Notes: generated by a model not told the origin, from the letters alone. Counted from the stretch's first letter, positions 21,609-33,516 are shown. The stretch is DNA of 64,000 bases from Paenibacillus phyllosphaerae (GCF_014192105.1 NZ_JACHXK010000002.1:369380-433379), one strand, 5' to 3'. A program made the numbers and translations.

Positions 21609-22859
21609 ATGAAACTGCAATCAGGCTGGGCGGGAAAAAAAGTGCTGACCTCGCCGTTCGTCGTTCAGCTGCTCATCATTATGTTCCTTGTCGAATTCGT
21701 GAAGGGGGCGCTCATGGTCTCGATTCTCCCCGTCTATATGGGCACGGTGCTTGGTCTGTCCGCGTATGCGGTCGGATGGGCGCTTGCGCTTCAATATATT
21801 GGGGATAATGCCTTTCGCAGTCCGCTAGGCTGGATCATCGACCGTCTAGGCTATAGGATGGTTATGTTGTTCGGAGTTATACTGACTTTCGCCTCGGTTG
21901 CGATTGTTTCCAGTACCTCGGGCATGGGCTGGATCGTGTTGGCTTGCTTGCTGCTCGGCGTCGGAACATCGCCATTGTGGCCGTGCGTCATTACGGGAGC
22001 AACGGCCGTAGCTGGGAATGAAGCCAGCGGCACGATCATGAGCGTGGTGTATTTTGCCTGGCTTACCGGCGTAGGCTGCGGGCCGATCGTGATTAACTTT
22101 TTCATCGTGGAGACCTACGCGCCCGCATTCCGTATTCTCATTGCCATGATGGTCGTCGTCGTGGTCGTGGCCTTGCTGCTGCCGGGGCGGAGCAAATCGC
22201 GCGAGATTGAAGGGCGGGAAGTGACCGTCCATCAAACAGGCTCGGCTGAGCCATTCTCGGAGCGGATCAGCGAGTATTTCCGCAAGGTTCGCAGCTCCAT
22301 GCATGCCAGCTGGCTCTTGTATCCCGCGATGTTTACGCAGAATTTTGCCTTGGGATTGCTCACGCCAGTCTTGACGCTGTATGCGCGAACGGTGCTCCAT
22401 CTGACGCCGCAGCAATATAGTATGTATCTTGTCGCAGGCGGTGCCGTGACGGTAATAGGGCTTATTCCGGTCGGCAAGTGGGTGGATCGCGTAGGTACCA
22501 AATGGTTCCTGCATGTAGGCTTCCTAATCGCCGCCGTTTCGCTCCCGCTGCTCGGGTATACGCGCTCACTGCCGCTAGTGCTTGGAATCGTAGCGGTCGT
22601 GGGTCTGGGGTACGCGATGATTATTCCGGCATGGAATGCGCTCATTGCCGAAGCGATCCCCAAAGAAGAGCGCGGGGCGGTATGGGGATTCTTCCTCACC
22701 ATTGAAGGGCTTGGCGTAGTCGTGGGCAGCATTTTATCCGGCAAGCTGTTCGATTCGCTCGGTCCGCAGGCGCCTTTCTTGGTCAGCGGGTCCGTGATGC
22801 TCCTGTTGTTTGTTCTTCATTTGTTCATAACCAGGCGCCCAACTGTTATGGTACGATGA
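21609..22859 (+). CDS. MFS transporter (416 aa)
   Basis: The start is ATG 21609 (AAGGAG upstream); ATG 21588 overlaps that site. Twelve predicted membrane segments in two halves, with the MFS loop motif variant GWIIDRLGYR between helices 2 and 3 and WVDRVGTKW in the matching loop of the second half. Glycine-rich transport helices. Substrate unknown. It ends two bases before the frame leading into the second MFS gene, so the two are likely co-transcribed. Confidence 0.85.
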   Translation: MKLQSGWAGKKVLTSPFVVQLLIIMFLVEFVKGALMVSILPVYMGTVLGLSAYAVGWALALQYIGDNAFRSPLGWIIDRLGYRMVMLFGVILTFASVAIVSSTSGMGWIVLACLLLGVGTSPLWPCVITGATAVAGNEASGTIMSVVYFAWLTGVGCGPIVINFFIVETYAPAFRILIAMMVVVVVVALLLPGRSKSREIEGREVTVHQTGSAEPFSERISEYFRKVRSSMHASWLLYPAMFTQNFALGLLTPVLTLYARTVLHLTPQQYSMYLVAGGAVTVIGLIPVGKWVDRVGTKWFLHVGFLIAAVSLPLLGYTRSLPLVLGIVAVVGLGYAMIIPAWNALIAEAIPKEERGAVWGFFLTIEGLGVVVGSILSGKLFDSLGPQAPFLVSGSVMLLLFVLHLFITRRPTVMVR

Positions 22860-22877
22860 TTGGGTGGAGGAATGAAC

Positions 22878-24068
22878 ATGAAAGATAAACGTCTTGTCGT
22901 TGTCATGTTGATGCTGATGACAACCTTTATCGGGTTCGGGATTATCATCCCCGTCCTGCCGGAGCTCATTAAAGCATCCAGTCCCGGTTCATTCGAACTG
23001 CATACCGGGCTTATGCTCTCGTTGTACTCTGCGATTTCGTTCGTGCTCTCTCCGTTCTGGGGAGGATTATCGGACAAAATCGGCAGACGTCCAGTCATTA
23101 TGGTTGGTATTCTCGGCTTTGCTGCCAGCTTTCTCGTATTCGGGGTCGCAGACGGCAATTTGGCCCTTATGTATGTGTCAAGGATTGTCGGCGGTTTGTT
23201 CTCGGGTGCCGTCACTTCGGTAATCGTCGCTTATGTCGCGGATATTACGCCGCCAGATCAGCGGACGAAGGGGATGGGGCTGGTCGGCATGTCGATCGGA
23301 CTCGGGTTCACGATCGGTCCGGGTTTCGGCGGCCTGCTCAGCCTTGTCTCGAATAATACGCCGTTCTACGCCGCTTCGGCTCTGGCGCTCGTTACCTTCC
23401 TGCTTGCTGTTACGCAGCTGCCGGAATCGTTGCCGCCGGACAAGCGGACGCAGAAGGAGACCAAGGTATCGCGATGGACCGCATTCACCGGTTCGGTGAA
23501 GTATCTGTATGTGCTGGCATTCTTCGTCACTTTCTCGCTTGCGGGGCTGGAAGCGACGCTTCAGCTATTCGGCTGGGCCAGGTTTGAGGTGACGCCGCTG
23601 CAGGTCGGCATTATGTTCTTGATCTGCGGACTTGTAGGGGCGCTGATTCAAGGCGGTGTCGTCAGACGCATGATCCGCAAAGGGGACGAGCCCAAATACA
23701 TCGCGATTGGCCTCGTCATATCCGCGATCGGCTTCTTGCTCTTGATTAGCGCGCACAGCTTATGGACGGCAACCTTATATTTGGCGATCTTCGGCATAGG
23801 CAATGCCCTTATTCGGCCTTGCGTCACGTCGCTCATCACGCAGAAAACAACGGTCTCAACGGGCGTCGCTTCCGGATTAAGCTCGTCAATGGACAGCCTG
23901 GGGAGGATCGTCGGTCCGCTGCTCGGCACGTTCCTGTTCAAGATCGATCTGCAGCTGCCTTACTTGGCCGGCGGTTTGCTGTCGTTGCTCGCATTGCTCC
24001 TGCTGTTGCGCTTCCGCTTACTGGACCGCTCAGCCGTCTCGCAGCGCGAGACTTCGGCGGCTTCCTAA
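22878..24068 (+). CDS. MFS multidrug-type exporter (396 aa)
   Basis: GGTGGAGG lies seven bases before ATG 22878. Twelve membrane helices, with the drug:H+ antiporter motif A as GGLSDKIGRRPV after helix 2 and motif C-like GPGFGG in helix 5, as in TetA/Bmr-like exporters of the 12-helix group. Probably a proton-driven drug exporter. Adjacent to another MFS gene and to an RND permease, so this is an efflux cluster. Confidence 0.85.
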   Translation: MKDKRLVVVMLMLMTTFIGFGIIIPVLPELIKASSPGSFELHTGLMLSLYSAISFVLSPFWGGLSDKIGRRPVIMVGILGFAASFLVFGVADGNLALMYVSRIVGGLFSGAVTSVIVAYVADITPPDQRTKGMGLVGMSIGLGFTIGPGFGGLLSLVSNNTPFYAASALALVTFLLAVTQLPESLPPDKRTQKETKVSRWTAFTGSVKYLYVLAFFVTFSLAGLEATLQLFGWARFEVTPLQVGIMFLICGLVGALIQGGVVRRMIRKGDEPKYIAIGLVISAIGFLLLISAHSLWTATLYLAIFGIGNALIRPCVTSLITQKTTVSTGVASGLSSSMDSLGRIVGPLLGTFLFKIDLQLPYLAGGLLSLLALLLLLRFRLLDRSAVSQRETSAAS

Positions 24069-24080
24069 CCTGCCCCTTCC

Positions 24081-24136
24081 AACAACCGTTTTCTTATCCG
24101 GGCTTCTCGCCTGTGATCGGAAGACGGTTGTTTTGC
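24081..24136 (+). terminator. Terminator after the MFS pair
   Basis: AACAACCGT pairs with ACGGTTGTT, followed by TTTG. The loop is long (about 30 bases). Confidence 0.6.
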
Positions 24137-24280
24137 GTTGACGAGCCTGCGGCCCGATCGCCTCCTCAGTCTGCAGACCGGGGGAAAGATTGGTCTACAG
24201 ACGTTTTTGACACCTTCTGGAAACAGGTATTCTTGATCAAGGAGTTCAAGGAGAACCATGTTGAAGGGAGATTAAAGGGG

Positions 24281-27200
24281 ATGCAAGCATTTACGAAATG
24301 GGCATTCAATAACAAGGCCGCGATGAAAATTGTCGTTCTTATGGCGTTAGTCATGGGGGTGCTCAGTTATTACAAGCTGCCGATGGAGTTTCTGCCGGAG
24401 GCGGATAACCCGCAAGTAACGGTTGCTGCGATCGGCCAAGGTTACGATGCGAAGTCGATGGAAACGCAGGTAACGAATAAGTTAGAAGAGGCGCTGCAAT
24501 ATACGAAAGGTAAAACGACCATGGAGTCGACGACAGGCAACGGTTTCACGCAGATCAATCTCAATTTCGATTCCAGTACCGATATGAAGGAAGCGAAGAG
24601 CGAAGTTGAACGTGCGGTAGCGGCCGTGCAGCTACCAGAGCGGGTGTCGCCGCCCTATGTCGTCCAGTTCAACACGACGATGATTCCGATCTCGTGGGTT
24701 ACGTTCGCCTTCGATGACAACATGAGCGAAGTGGAGCGGGAGCAGGCGGAGAAGGAGATTCTTAGCGAGTTCAAACAAATTGAAGGCGCTGGAGAAGTCA
24801 TCCTCAGCGGCAAAACGATGCCGACCGTCTCCATTATCCCGAACACGCAGAAGCTCGCTGAGAAAGGGTTGTCGGTGCATGCGCTGATGGGCCTGCTGCA
24901 GGACCGTGCAGCCTCTGCCTCGGTAGGAGAGAAGGACATCGCCGGCGCAACGAGCAACATTAGCGTCCGGGCCGACATCAGCGATATCGAAACGTTGCGG
25001 AAGCTGACTGTCGCACCGGGCGTCACAGTAGCGGATGTCGCTGAAGTGAAACTTGTGCAGCAGCAGGAGAGCATCAGCAGCCTGGGCGGCAAGGACGTCA
25101 TCATGCTGACGATCTCCAAGTCGGCGAATGCCAATGCCGTTACGGTCGGCAATGGCGTAGAGGAATTGACCGAGCGTCTAAACAAGGACATGAAAGGCGT
25201 GGAAGCGACCGTGCTGCTGAGCACGTCGGAGCAGGTCGTTCACTCCGTCAACTCAATGATGCGCGAAGTGCTGATGGGCGCTTTGTTCGCAACGATCGTC
25301 ATTCTCTTGTTCATGCGCAACATCCGGGCGACGCTGGTTACGATCGTATCGATTCCATTGTCGCTTGGCATTACGTTGTACCTGCTTGATCTGTCAGGCG
25401 TTACGCTCAATATTATTACGCTCGGCGGCGTAGCCGTAGCCGTTGGACGTCTAGTAGACGATAGTATCGTCGTCATCGAGAACATTTACCGCCGTCTGCA
25501 AAAAGAAACGTTCTCCCCATCCATGATCATTGATGCGACGAAGGAAGTCGCAACGGCAATTACATCATCCACGCTTGTGACGGTGGCCGTCTTTCTACCG
25601 ATGGGTCTGCTTCGCGGGTCGCTGCAAGATTTTCTGCTTCCGTTCGCGTTGACGGTTACGTATTCCTTGCTGGCGTCGCTGCTCGTAGCTTTGACGGTCG
25701 TGCCGGTCTTGTGCGCGGTGTTCCTGCGGAATACGAAGCATACCGAACCTGAAGGTTCCAAACGCTTCTCGCTTTTCCTCGCCTGGAATCTGAAGCACAA
25801 ATGGGTGCCGCTTCTCATTTCGGCGCTGCTCTTCTTCGGTTCGATCGGCGCGTATGTCATGATGCCGAAGGCCGCGCTTGATTCCTCCAGTGCGGAGAAT
25901 CTGGATGTATCGCTCGAATACCCGGGCAATACGCCGCATGCGACTGTCGTTGAGAATGGACGCAAGCTGGAGCAATTCCTGAATGACAAGGAAGAGGTCA
26001 ACTGGGTGCTCATGTCCAACGGCAACAGCTCGGATAATGCCAAATTCGGCGCGGTTTCCTCGACGACGCTCGTTACGTATATGATCGACATGAAAGAAGG
26101 CGCGGACGCCGAGAAGTTGATCGAGGAGATTAAGGCGGAACGCGGCAACTATGAAGGCGCCGAGCTGAATGCATCGGCCACCAGCATGATGGGCGGCACC
26201 AGCTCTTCGTCGGTGACGATCGATATTACCGGCGACGATCTTGAGGCCCTTACACAAGGCGCTGAGCAAGTCATGACGGCAATCAAGCCGGTGGAAGACG
26301 TATTGAAGGTCAAGTCCAATCAAGAGGAGAAAAAGTCGGTCTACACCTTCGAGCTGGATCCGCTCAAGGCGAAAGGCGCGGATGTTGCGACTCAGCTGCA
26401 AATGCTGCTTAACCCGCTGCCGATCGGTTCGGTAACGGTGGAAGGCCGCGAGACGGCCGTCATGCTGCAGCCATCGGTGAATCCGGCGACCGAAGCCGAT
26501 CTGAACAATCTCACGGTGCTGACGGATAATGGTCCGGCTAAAGTGTCCCAGGTCGCTAAGCTGACGAAAGCGGAGGAGTCTACCGTCTTCTATCACAAGG
26601 ACGGCAAGCCTTACGTACGAGTGACGGCTGAAGTCGAGCCGAGCCAGCTGTCCGTAGTCGGCAAGGAAATCAGCAAGAAAGTCGATGAGCTGAAAGCGCC
26701 CGAAGGGGTAGAGATCGTCGTTGGCGGAGCTTCCGTTGACCAGGCAAGCGACTTTGCCGATCTTGGCATGACAGCGCTCATCTCGATCGGAATCGTCTAC
26801 CTGATCATGGTCGTAACGTTCAAGACGCTGCGTGCGCCGCTGGCGATCATGTTCTCGCTTCCGCTGGCCGCGATCGGCGCGATCGCAGGGCTCATGATCA
26901 CCGGAATTTCGCCTGACTTTACCGCTATGTTCGGCGCTTTGATGCTGATCGGTATCGTCGTCACGAACGCCATTGTCTTGATTGACCGCGTGAAGCACAA
27001 CGAGCAGACGATGCCGATTCGCGAGGCGCTTATCGAAGCGGCGACAACGCGGATGCGTCCGATTCTGATGACTGCGATCGCTACCGTCTGCGCCATGCTT
27101 CCGCTTGTGTTCGGCTCCTCGGAGAGCGGCAGCATCGTCTCCCAGAGCTTGGCGATCGTCGTCATCGGCGGACTGGTTGCGGCAACGGTGCTGACACTCG

Positions 27201-27289
27201 TAATCGTACCTTGCGTCTACGAGCTGTTCTTCTTCCGCAAGTCGAGACGGGAACGGAGAGCTGCGGCATCGATGGAGCATGCAGCATAA
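24281..27289 (+). CDS. RND family efflux permease (SwrC/YerP-like), 1002 aa
   Basis: The start is ATG 24281 with GGGG/GGGAG upstream; the long frame running back to 23762 is an overlap with the MFS gene and not coding. Typical RND layout: helix 1, a large outer loop (about 35-330), helices 2-6 with the proton-relay pair in GRLVDDSIVVIENIYRR of helix 4, a second outer loop (about 530-830), then helices 8-12. It likely exports lipopeptides, lipids or drugs using the proton gradient. No membrane-fusion protein is encoded next to it, as usual for Gram-positive SwrC-type pumps. Confidence 0.92.
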   Translation: MQAFTKWAFNNKAAMKIVVLMALVMGVLSYYKLPMEFLPEADNPQVTVAAIGQGYDAKSMETQVTNKLEEALQYTKGKTTMESTTGNGFTQINLNFDSSTDMKEAKSEVERAVAAVQLPERVSPPYVVQFNTTMIPISWVTFAFDDNMSEVEREQAEKEILSEFKQIEGAGEVILSGKTMPTVSIIPNTQKLAEKGLSVHALMGLLQDRAASASVGEKDIAGATSNISVRADISDIETLRKLTVAPGVTVADVAEVKLVQQQESISSLGGKDVIMLTISKSANANAVTVGNGVEELTERLNKDMKGVEATVLLSTSEQVVHSVNSMMREVLMGALFATIVILLFMRNIRATLVTIVSIPLSLGITLYLLDLSGVTLNIITLGGVAVAVGRLVDDSIVVIENIYRRLQKETFSPSMIIDATKEVATAITSSTLVTVAVFLPMGLLRGSLQDFLLPFALTVTYSLLASLLVALTVVPVLCAVFLRNTKHTEPEGSKRFSLFLAWNLKHKWVPLLISALLFFGSIGAYVMMPKAALDSSSAENLDVSLEYPGNTPHATVVENGRKLEQFLNDKEEVNWVLMSNGNSSDNAKFGAVSSTTLVTYMIDMKEGADAEKLIEEIKAERGNYEGAELNASATSMMGGTSSSSVTIDITGDDLEALTQGAEQVMTAIKPVEDVLKVKSNQEEKKSVYTFELDPLKAKGADVATQLQMLLNPLPIGSVTVEGRETAVMLQPSVNPATEADLNNLTVLTDNGPAKVSQVAKLTKAEESTVFYHKDGKPYVRVTAEVEPSQLSVVGKEISKKVDELKAPEGVEIVVGGASVDQASDFADLGMTALISIGIVYLIMVVTFKTLRAPLAIMFSLPLAAIGAIAGLMITGISPDFTAMFGALMLIGIVVTNAIVLIDRVKHNEQTMPIREALIEAATTRMRPILMTAIATVCAMLPLVFGSSESGSIVSQSLAIVVIGGLVAATVLTLVIVPCVYELFFFRKSRRERRAAASMEHAA

Positions 27290-27301
27290 TCGTGGCATGA
27301 A

Positions 27302-27339
27302 AAATACCGCCCCTTGAATCCAAGGAGGCGGTATTTCTT
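27302..27339. terminator. Bidirectional terminator
   Basis: AAATACCGCC pairs with GGCGGTATTT between the convergent RND and DUF1054 genes. Confidence 0.85.
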
Positions 27340-27389
27340 GACATACAAGAACGCCTATCGATCATCTAGGCGCAAGCCATTTCACCTTG

Positions 27390-28049
27390 TTACCACGACA
27401 TTTTGTACAGCGGCAGTACGGTACGGAACGTCTCTACGGCTTTAGTCACGAACGCTTCCCCGTCGGCAAGCAGCGGATCCTGGCGGTCGAGTATGATGCC
27501 GCACAGCGCTTCCGATGCTTTCACTTTCTTCAGCCGCGTGAGCAGCGCCTTAAGCCCTTCTTCGCCGAGGTCGCCGTGCAGATCGCCGCCAGGGACCATA
27601 TGATCGCCAGACCAGACGTAATGAGCGGGAATCTCGGCGAGAATGTCGTCAAGCTGACCCAGCGCATGCTCGGCGAAGACGGACTTGAGATCCGATTCGT
27701 AAATAATCGCGAACTGGACGAAGACATGAGAGCCGAACAAGCCGATCTGAAAATGCGGATAAGCTTTATACCCTCGCTTATTCGGCGCATAGGCAACCCA
27801 AGTATCGTTGGGCGGATTAATGGTCCTGCGTGCGTGCTTGGCGACATGCGGGTACATCGTTTCGCCGCACAGCTCGCTTAGCACCGGTGCAAGGCGATCG
27901 CCAAGCTCGAAAAGTTTGGGACGAATGCGTTCGATCAGCAGAGACATGCGCGGTTCAAGTCCATCTACGGCAAATACGTCAAAGTCGTCCTGGGTGAATC
28001 CGGCGAAGGGAGCAGCCGGCTTAATCTGTTCTTCGTGTGTTGCAGCCAT
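27390..28049 (-). CDS. DUF1054 family protein, YktB-like (219 aa)
   Basis: Matches YktB of B. subtilis in length and layout: FAGFTQDDFDVFAVDGLEPRM, then GETMYPHVAKHARRTINPPNDTWVAYAPNKRGYK, then HFQIGLFGSHVFVQFAIIYE. Cytoplasmic; function of the family unknown. ATG 28049 has AAAGGAATGG upstream on the minus strand. Stand-alone gene. Confidence 0.88.
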   Translation of the reverse strand: MAATHEEQIKPAAPFAGFTQDDFDVFAVDGLEPRMSLLIERIRPKLFELGDRLAPVLSELCGETMYPHVAKHARRTINPPNDTWVAYAPNKRGYKAYPHFQIGLFGSHVFVQFAIIYESDLKSVFAEHALGQLDDILAEIPAHYVWSGDHMVPGGDLHGDLGEEGLKALLTRLKKVKASEALCGIILDRQDPLLADGEAFVTKAVETFRTVLPLYKMSW

Positions 28050-28246
28050 TGTTGTCCATTCCTTTCAAAGACAATTCTATGTTTATTTAATAATAATTCT
28101 AAATATGAAATCATTATAGCATATTGGCGTAGCATTTGCTTCTCCTTTGTTCGTTTCCATTATAGCGGTTGCATTCCGATACCAGATCGTATACAGTCTA
28201 GTCTAGTTGAATGTGACAGGGATTGTCCAACTGGAGGAGAGTATCT

Positions 28247-28465
28247 ATGTGGCAGCAATCGTGGTTTCTGATTAACATGGCGTTCGTGGCGCTTGTAATC
28301 TTTTATATGTTCGCTCATCGTTCGGTGACGATGGCCAAGATGGAGGGGGCGCAGGATCAGCTGCGCAAGGCGCTGTTGAAACGAAGAATCGCAGGCATTC
28401 TGACGATTATCGCTTTTATCGGGATGGCTGGCAGTTTCGTGATGAATATGAAGGTCAACGGCTAA
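28247..28465 (+). CDS. Small two-helix membrane protein (72 aa)
   Basis: CTGGAGGAGA precedes ATG 28247. Residues about 5-22 and 50-66 are hydrophobic helices, with a basic loop (KRR) between. It resembles small uncharacterised Paenibacillus membrane proteins; no function is suggested by context. Confidence 0.65.
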   Translation: MWQQSWFLINMAFVALVIFYMFAHRSVTMAKMEGAQDQLRKALLKRRIAGILTIIAFIGMAGSFVMNMKVNG

Positions 28466-28556
28466 ATCATAATAGGTTGCCTGTTGCTAGTTGGGATTTT
28501 CAGTATGGAATGGATGTAAATTCAAAATAGTTGTGTCCATATTGTGTAACTTCCGG

Positions 28557-28586
28557 AACAGAGCGAAACATTTTCGCTCTGTTTTG
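28557..28586 (+). terminator. Terminator
   Basis: AACAGAGCGAAA-CAT-TTTCGCTCTGTT then TTG. Confidence 0.8.
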
Positions 28587-28654
28587 CGTTTAAGTTGGCG
28601 TAGGTTCACAATAGGCGCACAGTTTTTGGTCAAATCAGAAAAAGGAGACGTTGC

Positions 28655-30619
28655 ATGAAATCCATGAAGTGGTTGTTGTCGCTAGCATTACTGTTTGTAC
28701 CTCTCGGAGGTGTCATTAACGCTGACCGGGCCGTTGCCGTAGGAGCAGCAAGCAATCGATTGACGCTTCAAATAAATAGCAAGGTGATGGATAAGAACGG
28801 CGTGCAGTCGCTTGCCGCGCAGCCGGTTACCGTTAAATCAGGCACTTCTTTCATTCCGCTTAAGTCGGTGGCCAACCAATATGGCTATAAAGTGGCTTAT
28901 GACGTGAAGACCAAAGAAGCGGTCGTGACCACTTCGCTTCACGTGTTCCGTTTCAAGGACGGCCGCAAGACGATTACGCAGGACGGCAAGGCGGTTACAG
29001 CGCCGCTCGCGCCATATTCCCAGAACGGCTCCTTCATGGTTCCGATTCGCACATGGTCCACGCTTACGGACAGTAAGCTTGCGCTCACAGGCAAGACGAT
29101 CTCGCTCACCTGGAGCACGCAGCCGACTGCGGATTTCTCGGTGCAGCCGGAGAAGATCTACGCGGGCGAGACGTTCGTGACGTATGTGGACCGCAGCACG
29201 ACGACGACGGGTACGCCGTATGTGGCTGAACGTTGGGAAGGTAAGATGGATGTATTCCCTCAGGCGGGCACGTATACGATTACCCGTGTCGTCCAGGATT
29301 CATCCGGCGTCTGGAGCGATCCTTACTCCGTGACGATTCAAGTGCTTGCGCCGAACCAGGCGCCGGTAGCAGACTTCAGTACGGAGCAAGAGACGTACCG
29401 CATCGGCGAGCAAGTTATTTACACGGACCTCAGCTACGATGATGAGAACGCGATCGTTAAACGCACCTGGTCCGGCAAAGAAGACGTCTTCTTCGAGGCT
29501 GGCGTGAAGACGGTTCAGCTTGAAGTCGAAGACAGCCATGGGTTGAAAGGAACGGTCGTGAAGACGATTACCGTTACGGATGAAGTGCTGTACACGAAGA
29601 ACGAGTACGACATGCTGTTCACCGAGCAAGGCAAGAAGTACACGATTAACGGGGCTTCGGTCTTGAATTACCCGGTAATCAGTTACACCTATCAATCCAA
29701 TATGGCCCAGATGGTCCGCAGCAACAGCCCGGAGACGCTGATTACAGAGGGAATCGCGTATGACGATATGCTCTCCGGCGAAGTGAGCTTCATGTTCCAC
29801 CATCTGAACAAGATCGGGTATCCGGTCAAAATTTATTTGCTCGCTACGAACAAGAGCGGCGTCGTTGCGAATGTAAGCACGGGCGCTTCCGGTATTGGCG
29901 GTCCCGACGTGTATATCTCCAATACGGGTAAACTGTCCACCGCACGATACTTGCAGGCTATCGCGGATAACAAAGCGCCGACCGTGACGACGATCCGCCC
30001 GAATCAGACGGTCATCCTGTACCAAGATCTGAATAAAGTGCCGGTCAAACCGGAGCAAACGGTAACCGCGTATGTGGATCTCAATTCGGATCAAGAGCTG
30101 CACTACCAAGTCGTCGTCGTAGCGGCGGATAAAGATCCGATTGCGCTGCTGCCTTCGCTTACGCTGATGGATCGTTACGATATCCATACGCGCGGCACGT
30201 TCTATAACGCCAGCCGTACGATCGACATTACCGAGCCGTTAGGCAGCACGCCGTCGAGGCTTGTACTCGGGGACGGCAAAAACGATCCTTATCTGATCGG
30301 CATGGACGCGGTTACCGGCAAGAATGAAGTCAACGTCGGCAATTTTGGCGTTATGTACAAGATGACGCTTAATCATGTCGCTCCGAATACGCTGATTGCA
30401 CTGAATCCGCGCGGAGGACATTACGCAGGCGCGTTCCTTGTGAACGGGAAGCTGGTTTACGTGACCAAGGATAGCATTCTGAAGGATAATACGGAGGCGG
30501 CCGTACTTTACCGCACCGGCAGTACGGAGGAATCGGTGGAGCTTGTCTTCACGATTGCGGCCGGCGGCAACTTACCGCTCGCAATGCTGTTTCTGCCTAT
30601 GCCTGGTTTGAAGTATTAA
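28655..30619 (+). CDS. Secreted copper-amine-oxidase-domain and PKD-like repeat protein (654 aa)
   Basis: AAAAAGGAG precedes ATG 28655. Signal peptide about 1-28. A copper-amine-oxidase N-terminal-type domain covers about 34-155 (VTVKSGTSFIPLKSVANQYGYKV..., NGSFMVPIRTWSTL). Two PKD-like beta domains follow (ADFSVQPEKIYAGE... and ADFSTEQETYRIGE..., each with a W-x-GK-x-D-V-F core), then a C-terminal 320-residue beta-rich region. It is exported, likely to the cell surface. The function of such proteins in Paenibacillus is unknown. Confidence 0.8.
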   Translation: MKSMKWLLSLALLFVPLGGVINADRAVAVGAASNRLTLQINSKVMDKNGVQSLAAQPVTVKSGTSFIPLKSVANQYGYKVAYDVKTKEAVVTTSLHVFRFKDGRKTITQDGKAVTAPLAPYSQNGSFMVPIRTWSTLTDSKLALTGKTISLTWSTQPTADFSVQPEKIYAGETFVTYVDRSTTTTGTPYVAERWEGKMDVFPQAGTYTITRVVQDSSGVWSDPYSVTIQVLAPNQAPVADFSTEQETYRIGEQVIYTDLSYDDENAIVKRTWSGKEDVFFEAGVKTVQLEVEDSHGLKGTVVKTITVTDEVLYTKNEYDMLFTEQGKKYTINGASVLNYPVISYTYQSNMAQMVRSNSPETLITEGIAYDDMLSGEVSFMFHHLNKIGYPVKIYLLATNKSGVVANVSTGASGIGGPDVYISNTGKLSTARYLQAIADNKAPTVTTIRPNQTVILYQDLNKVPVKPEQTVTAYVDLNSDQELHYQVVVVAADKDPIALLPSLTLMDRYDIHTRGTFYNASRTIDITEPLGSTPSRLVLGDGKNDPYLIGMDAVTGKNEVNVGNFGVMYKMTLNHVAPNTLIALNPRGGHYAGAFLVNGKLVYVTKDSILKDNTEAAVLYRTGSTEESVELVFTIAAGGNLPLAMLFLPMPGLKY

Positions 30620-30656
30620 GTTAGGTTATCCGCACTTATTTCTAACATGGATACTG

Positions 30657-30695
30657 GCATGCTGTTCGATGGTCGAGCAGCATGCTTTTTATTTT
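30657..30695 (+). terminator. Terminator
   Basis: GCATGCTG...CAGCATGC followed by TTTTTATTTT. Confidence 0.85.
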
Positions 30696-30807
30696 ATAGC
30701 GCAGGTTCGACGCAGGCTCGGAGATGTTTTTCGTCGCCGGATCAGGTAAACTACATCTATATGGTTAAGATGACTCGTAACGGGCAACAATGGGAGGTAA
30801 CATCGCG

Positions 30808-31029
30808 ATGCGAAAAATCGTTCAAGCGCCGATTCACGTTTATCGCAAGTTCATATCGCCGCTGAAGCCGCCGACCTGCAGATTCTATCCGACGTGCTCG
30901 GCCTATGCCTTAGAGGCGATCGAGAAGCATGGCGCGGCAAGAGGCAGCTGGCTCGCGGTGAAGCGGATTTGCCGGTGTCATCCGTTCCACCCCGGCGGAA
31001 TCGATTACGTTCCGGAAAGGAAAGCTTGA
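30808..31029 (+). CDS. yidD: Membrane protein insertion efficiency factor YidD
   Basis: 73 residues matching YidD throughout: [37 protein letters not shown], then [18 protein letters not shown]. The three conserved Cys and the RFYPTCS motif are present. It aids YidC/Sec-dependent membrane insertion at the inner face of the membrane. Start ATG 30808 is set by GGGAGGTAA upstream. Confidence 0.95.
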   Translation: MRKIVQAPIHVYRKFISPLKPPTCRFYPTCSAYALEAIEKHGAARGSWLAVKRICRCHPFHPGGIDYVPERKA

Positions 31030-31055
31030 CCGGCGCGAATTAGCACATCTGCCGC

Positions 31056-31085
31056 TTGACAGTCGTTGACCGGATTCGGTATAGT
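31056..31085 (+). promoter_or_regulatory. Sigma-A promoter of the metG T-box leader
   Basis: TTGACA (31056-31061), 18 bases, TATAGT (31080-31085). It puts the transcript start near 31092, just ahead of the T-box stem I. Confidence 0.7.
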
Positions 31086-31091
31086 TTGGAG

Positions 31092-31424
31092 CAAGATGGT
31101 AATTAGGAATCGAACATTCATTTCGATGAACGGATAAGTACAGAAGCAAGGCCCTTCTCAGAGAGCCGGGGGAGCTGCGAACCGGCAAGGTGCACCTTTT
31201 GGAAAATGGTCCGGGAGAATTCGCTTTCGAGCTGCTTGGCGCACTGAAGAGGCGACAGGGGTAAGAGAGCGGCGCATGAGCTGCGTTAAAGGCTGCGCTT
31301 GCCCGTCTGAACCGGGTAAGCCAATGAGCTTCCGCTTGGGCAATGAACGAGCGGAGGGAATTTGGGTGGTACCGCGTAAGCAACCGAAGCTTTCGTCCCA
31401 TAGTGGATGGAGGCTTTTTTGTTT
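31092..31424 (+). promoter_or_regulatory. T-box riboswitch, methionine specifier, upstream of metG
   Basis: The long leader has the T-box core TTTGGGTGGTACCGCG at 31361-31376, the CAGAGAG motif of stem I at about 31159, and a factor-independent terminator (about 31387-31423, ending in a T-run) that competes with the antiterminator. In the specifier position, within GGAAAATGGTCCGGGAG, the codon ATG at 31206-31208 matches methionine. Uncharged tRNA-Met should stabilise the antiterminator and turn on metG. Confidence 0.9.
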
Positions 31425-31448
31425 TGTTCGAACTATTAAGGAGGTTAG

Positions 31449-33434
<1,986 letters not shown>

Positions 33435-33442
33435 CGATGAAC

Positions 33443-33480
33443 AAGCAGCGGCTGTACGCCTTCGTACAGCCGCTGCTTTC
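33443..33480 (+). terminator. Terminator of metG
   Basis: AAGCAGCGGCTGTACG, short loop, CGTACAGCCGCTGCTT: a 16-bp perfect stem. Confidence 0.9.
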
Positions 33481-33481
33481 G

Positions 33482-33510
33482 TTGACAGGCTAGGCGGGGG
33501 CTTATATAAT
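33482..33510 (+). promoter_or_regulatory. Consensus sigma-A promoter of the zinc transporter
   Basis: TTGACA (33482-33487), 17 bases, TATAAT (33505-33510): a perfect consensus promoter, so strong unless repressed. Confidence 0.85.
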
Positions 33511-33516
33511 GTGGAA

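Noticed and set aside
23762-24280. Long N-terminal extension of the RND permease frame
   Set aside because: It overlaps the MFS gene in another frame and shows no domain; the RND protein starts normally at ATG 24281.
25595-27298. 567-codon minus-strand frame
   Set aside because: It is antisense to the RND permease, Arg/His/Asp-rich as expected for a GC-rich shadow, and has no ribosome site or domain.
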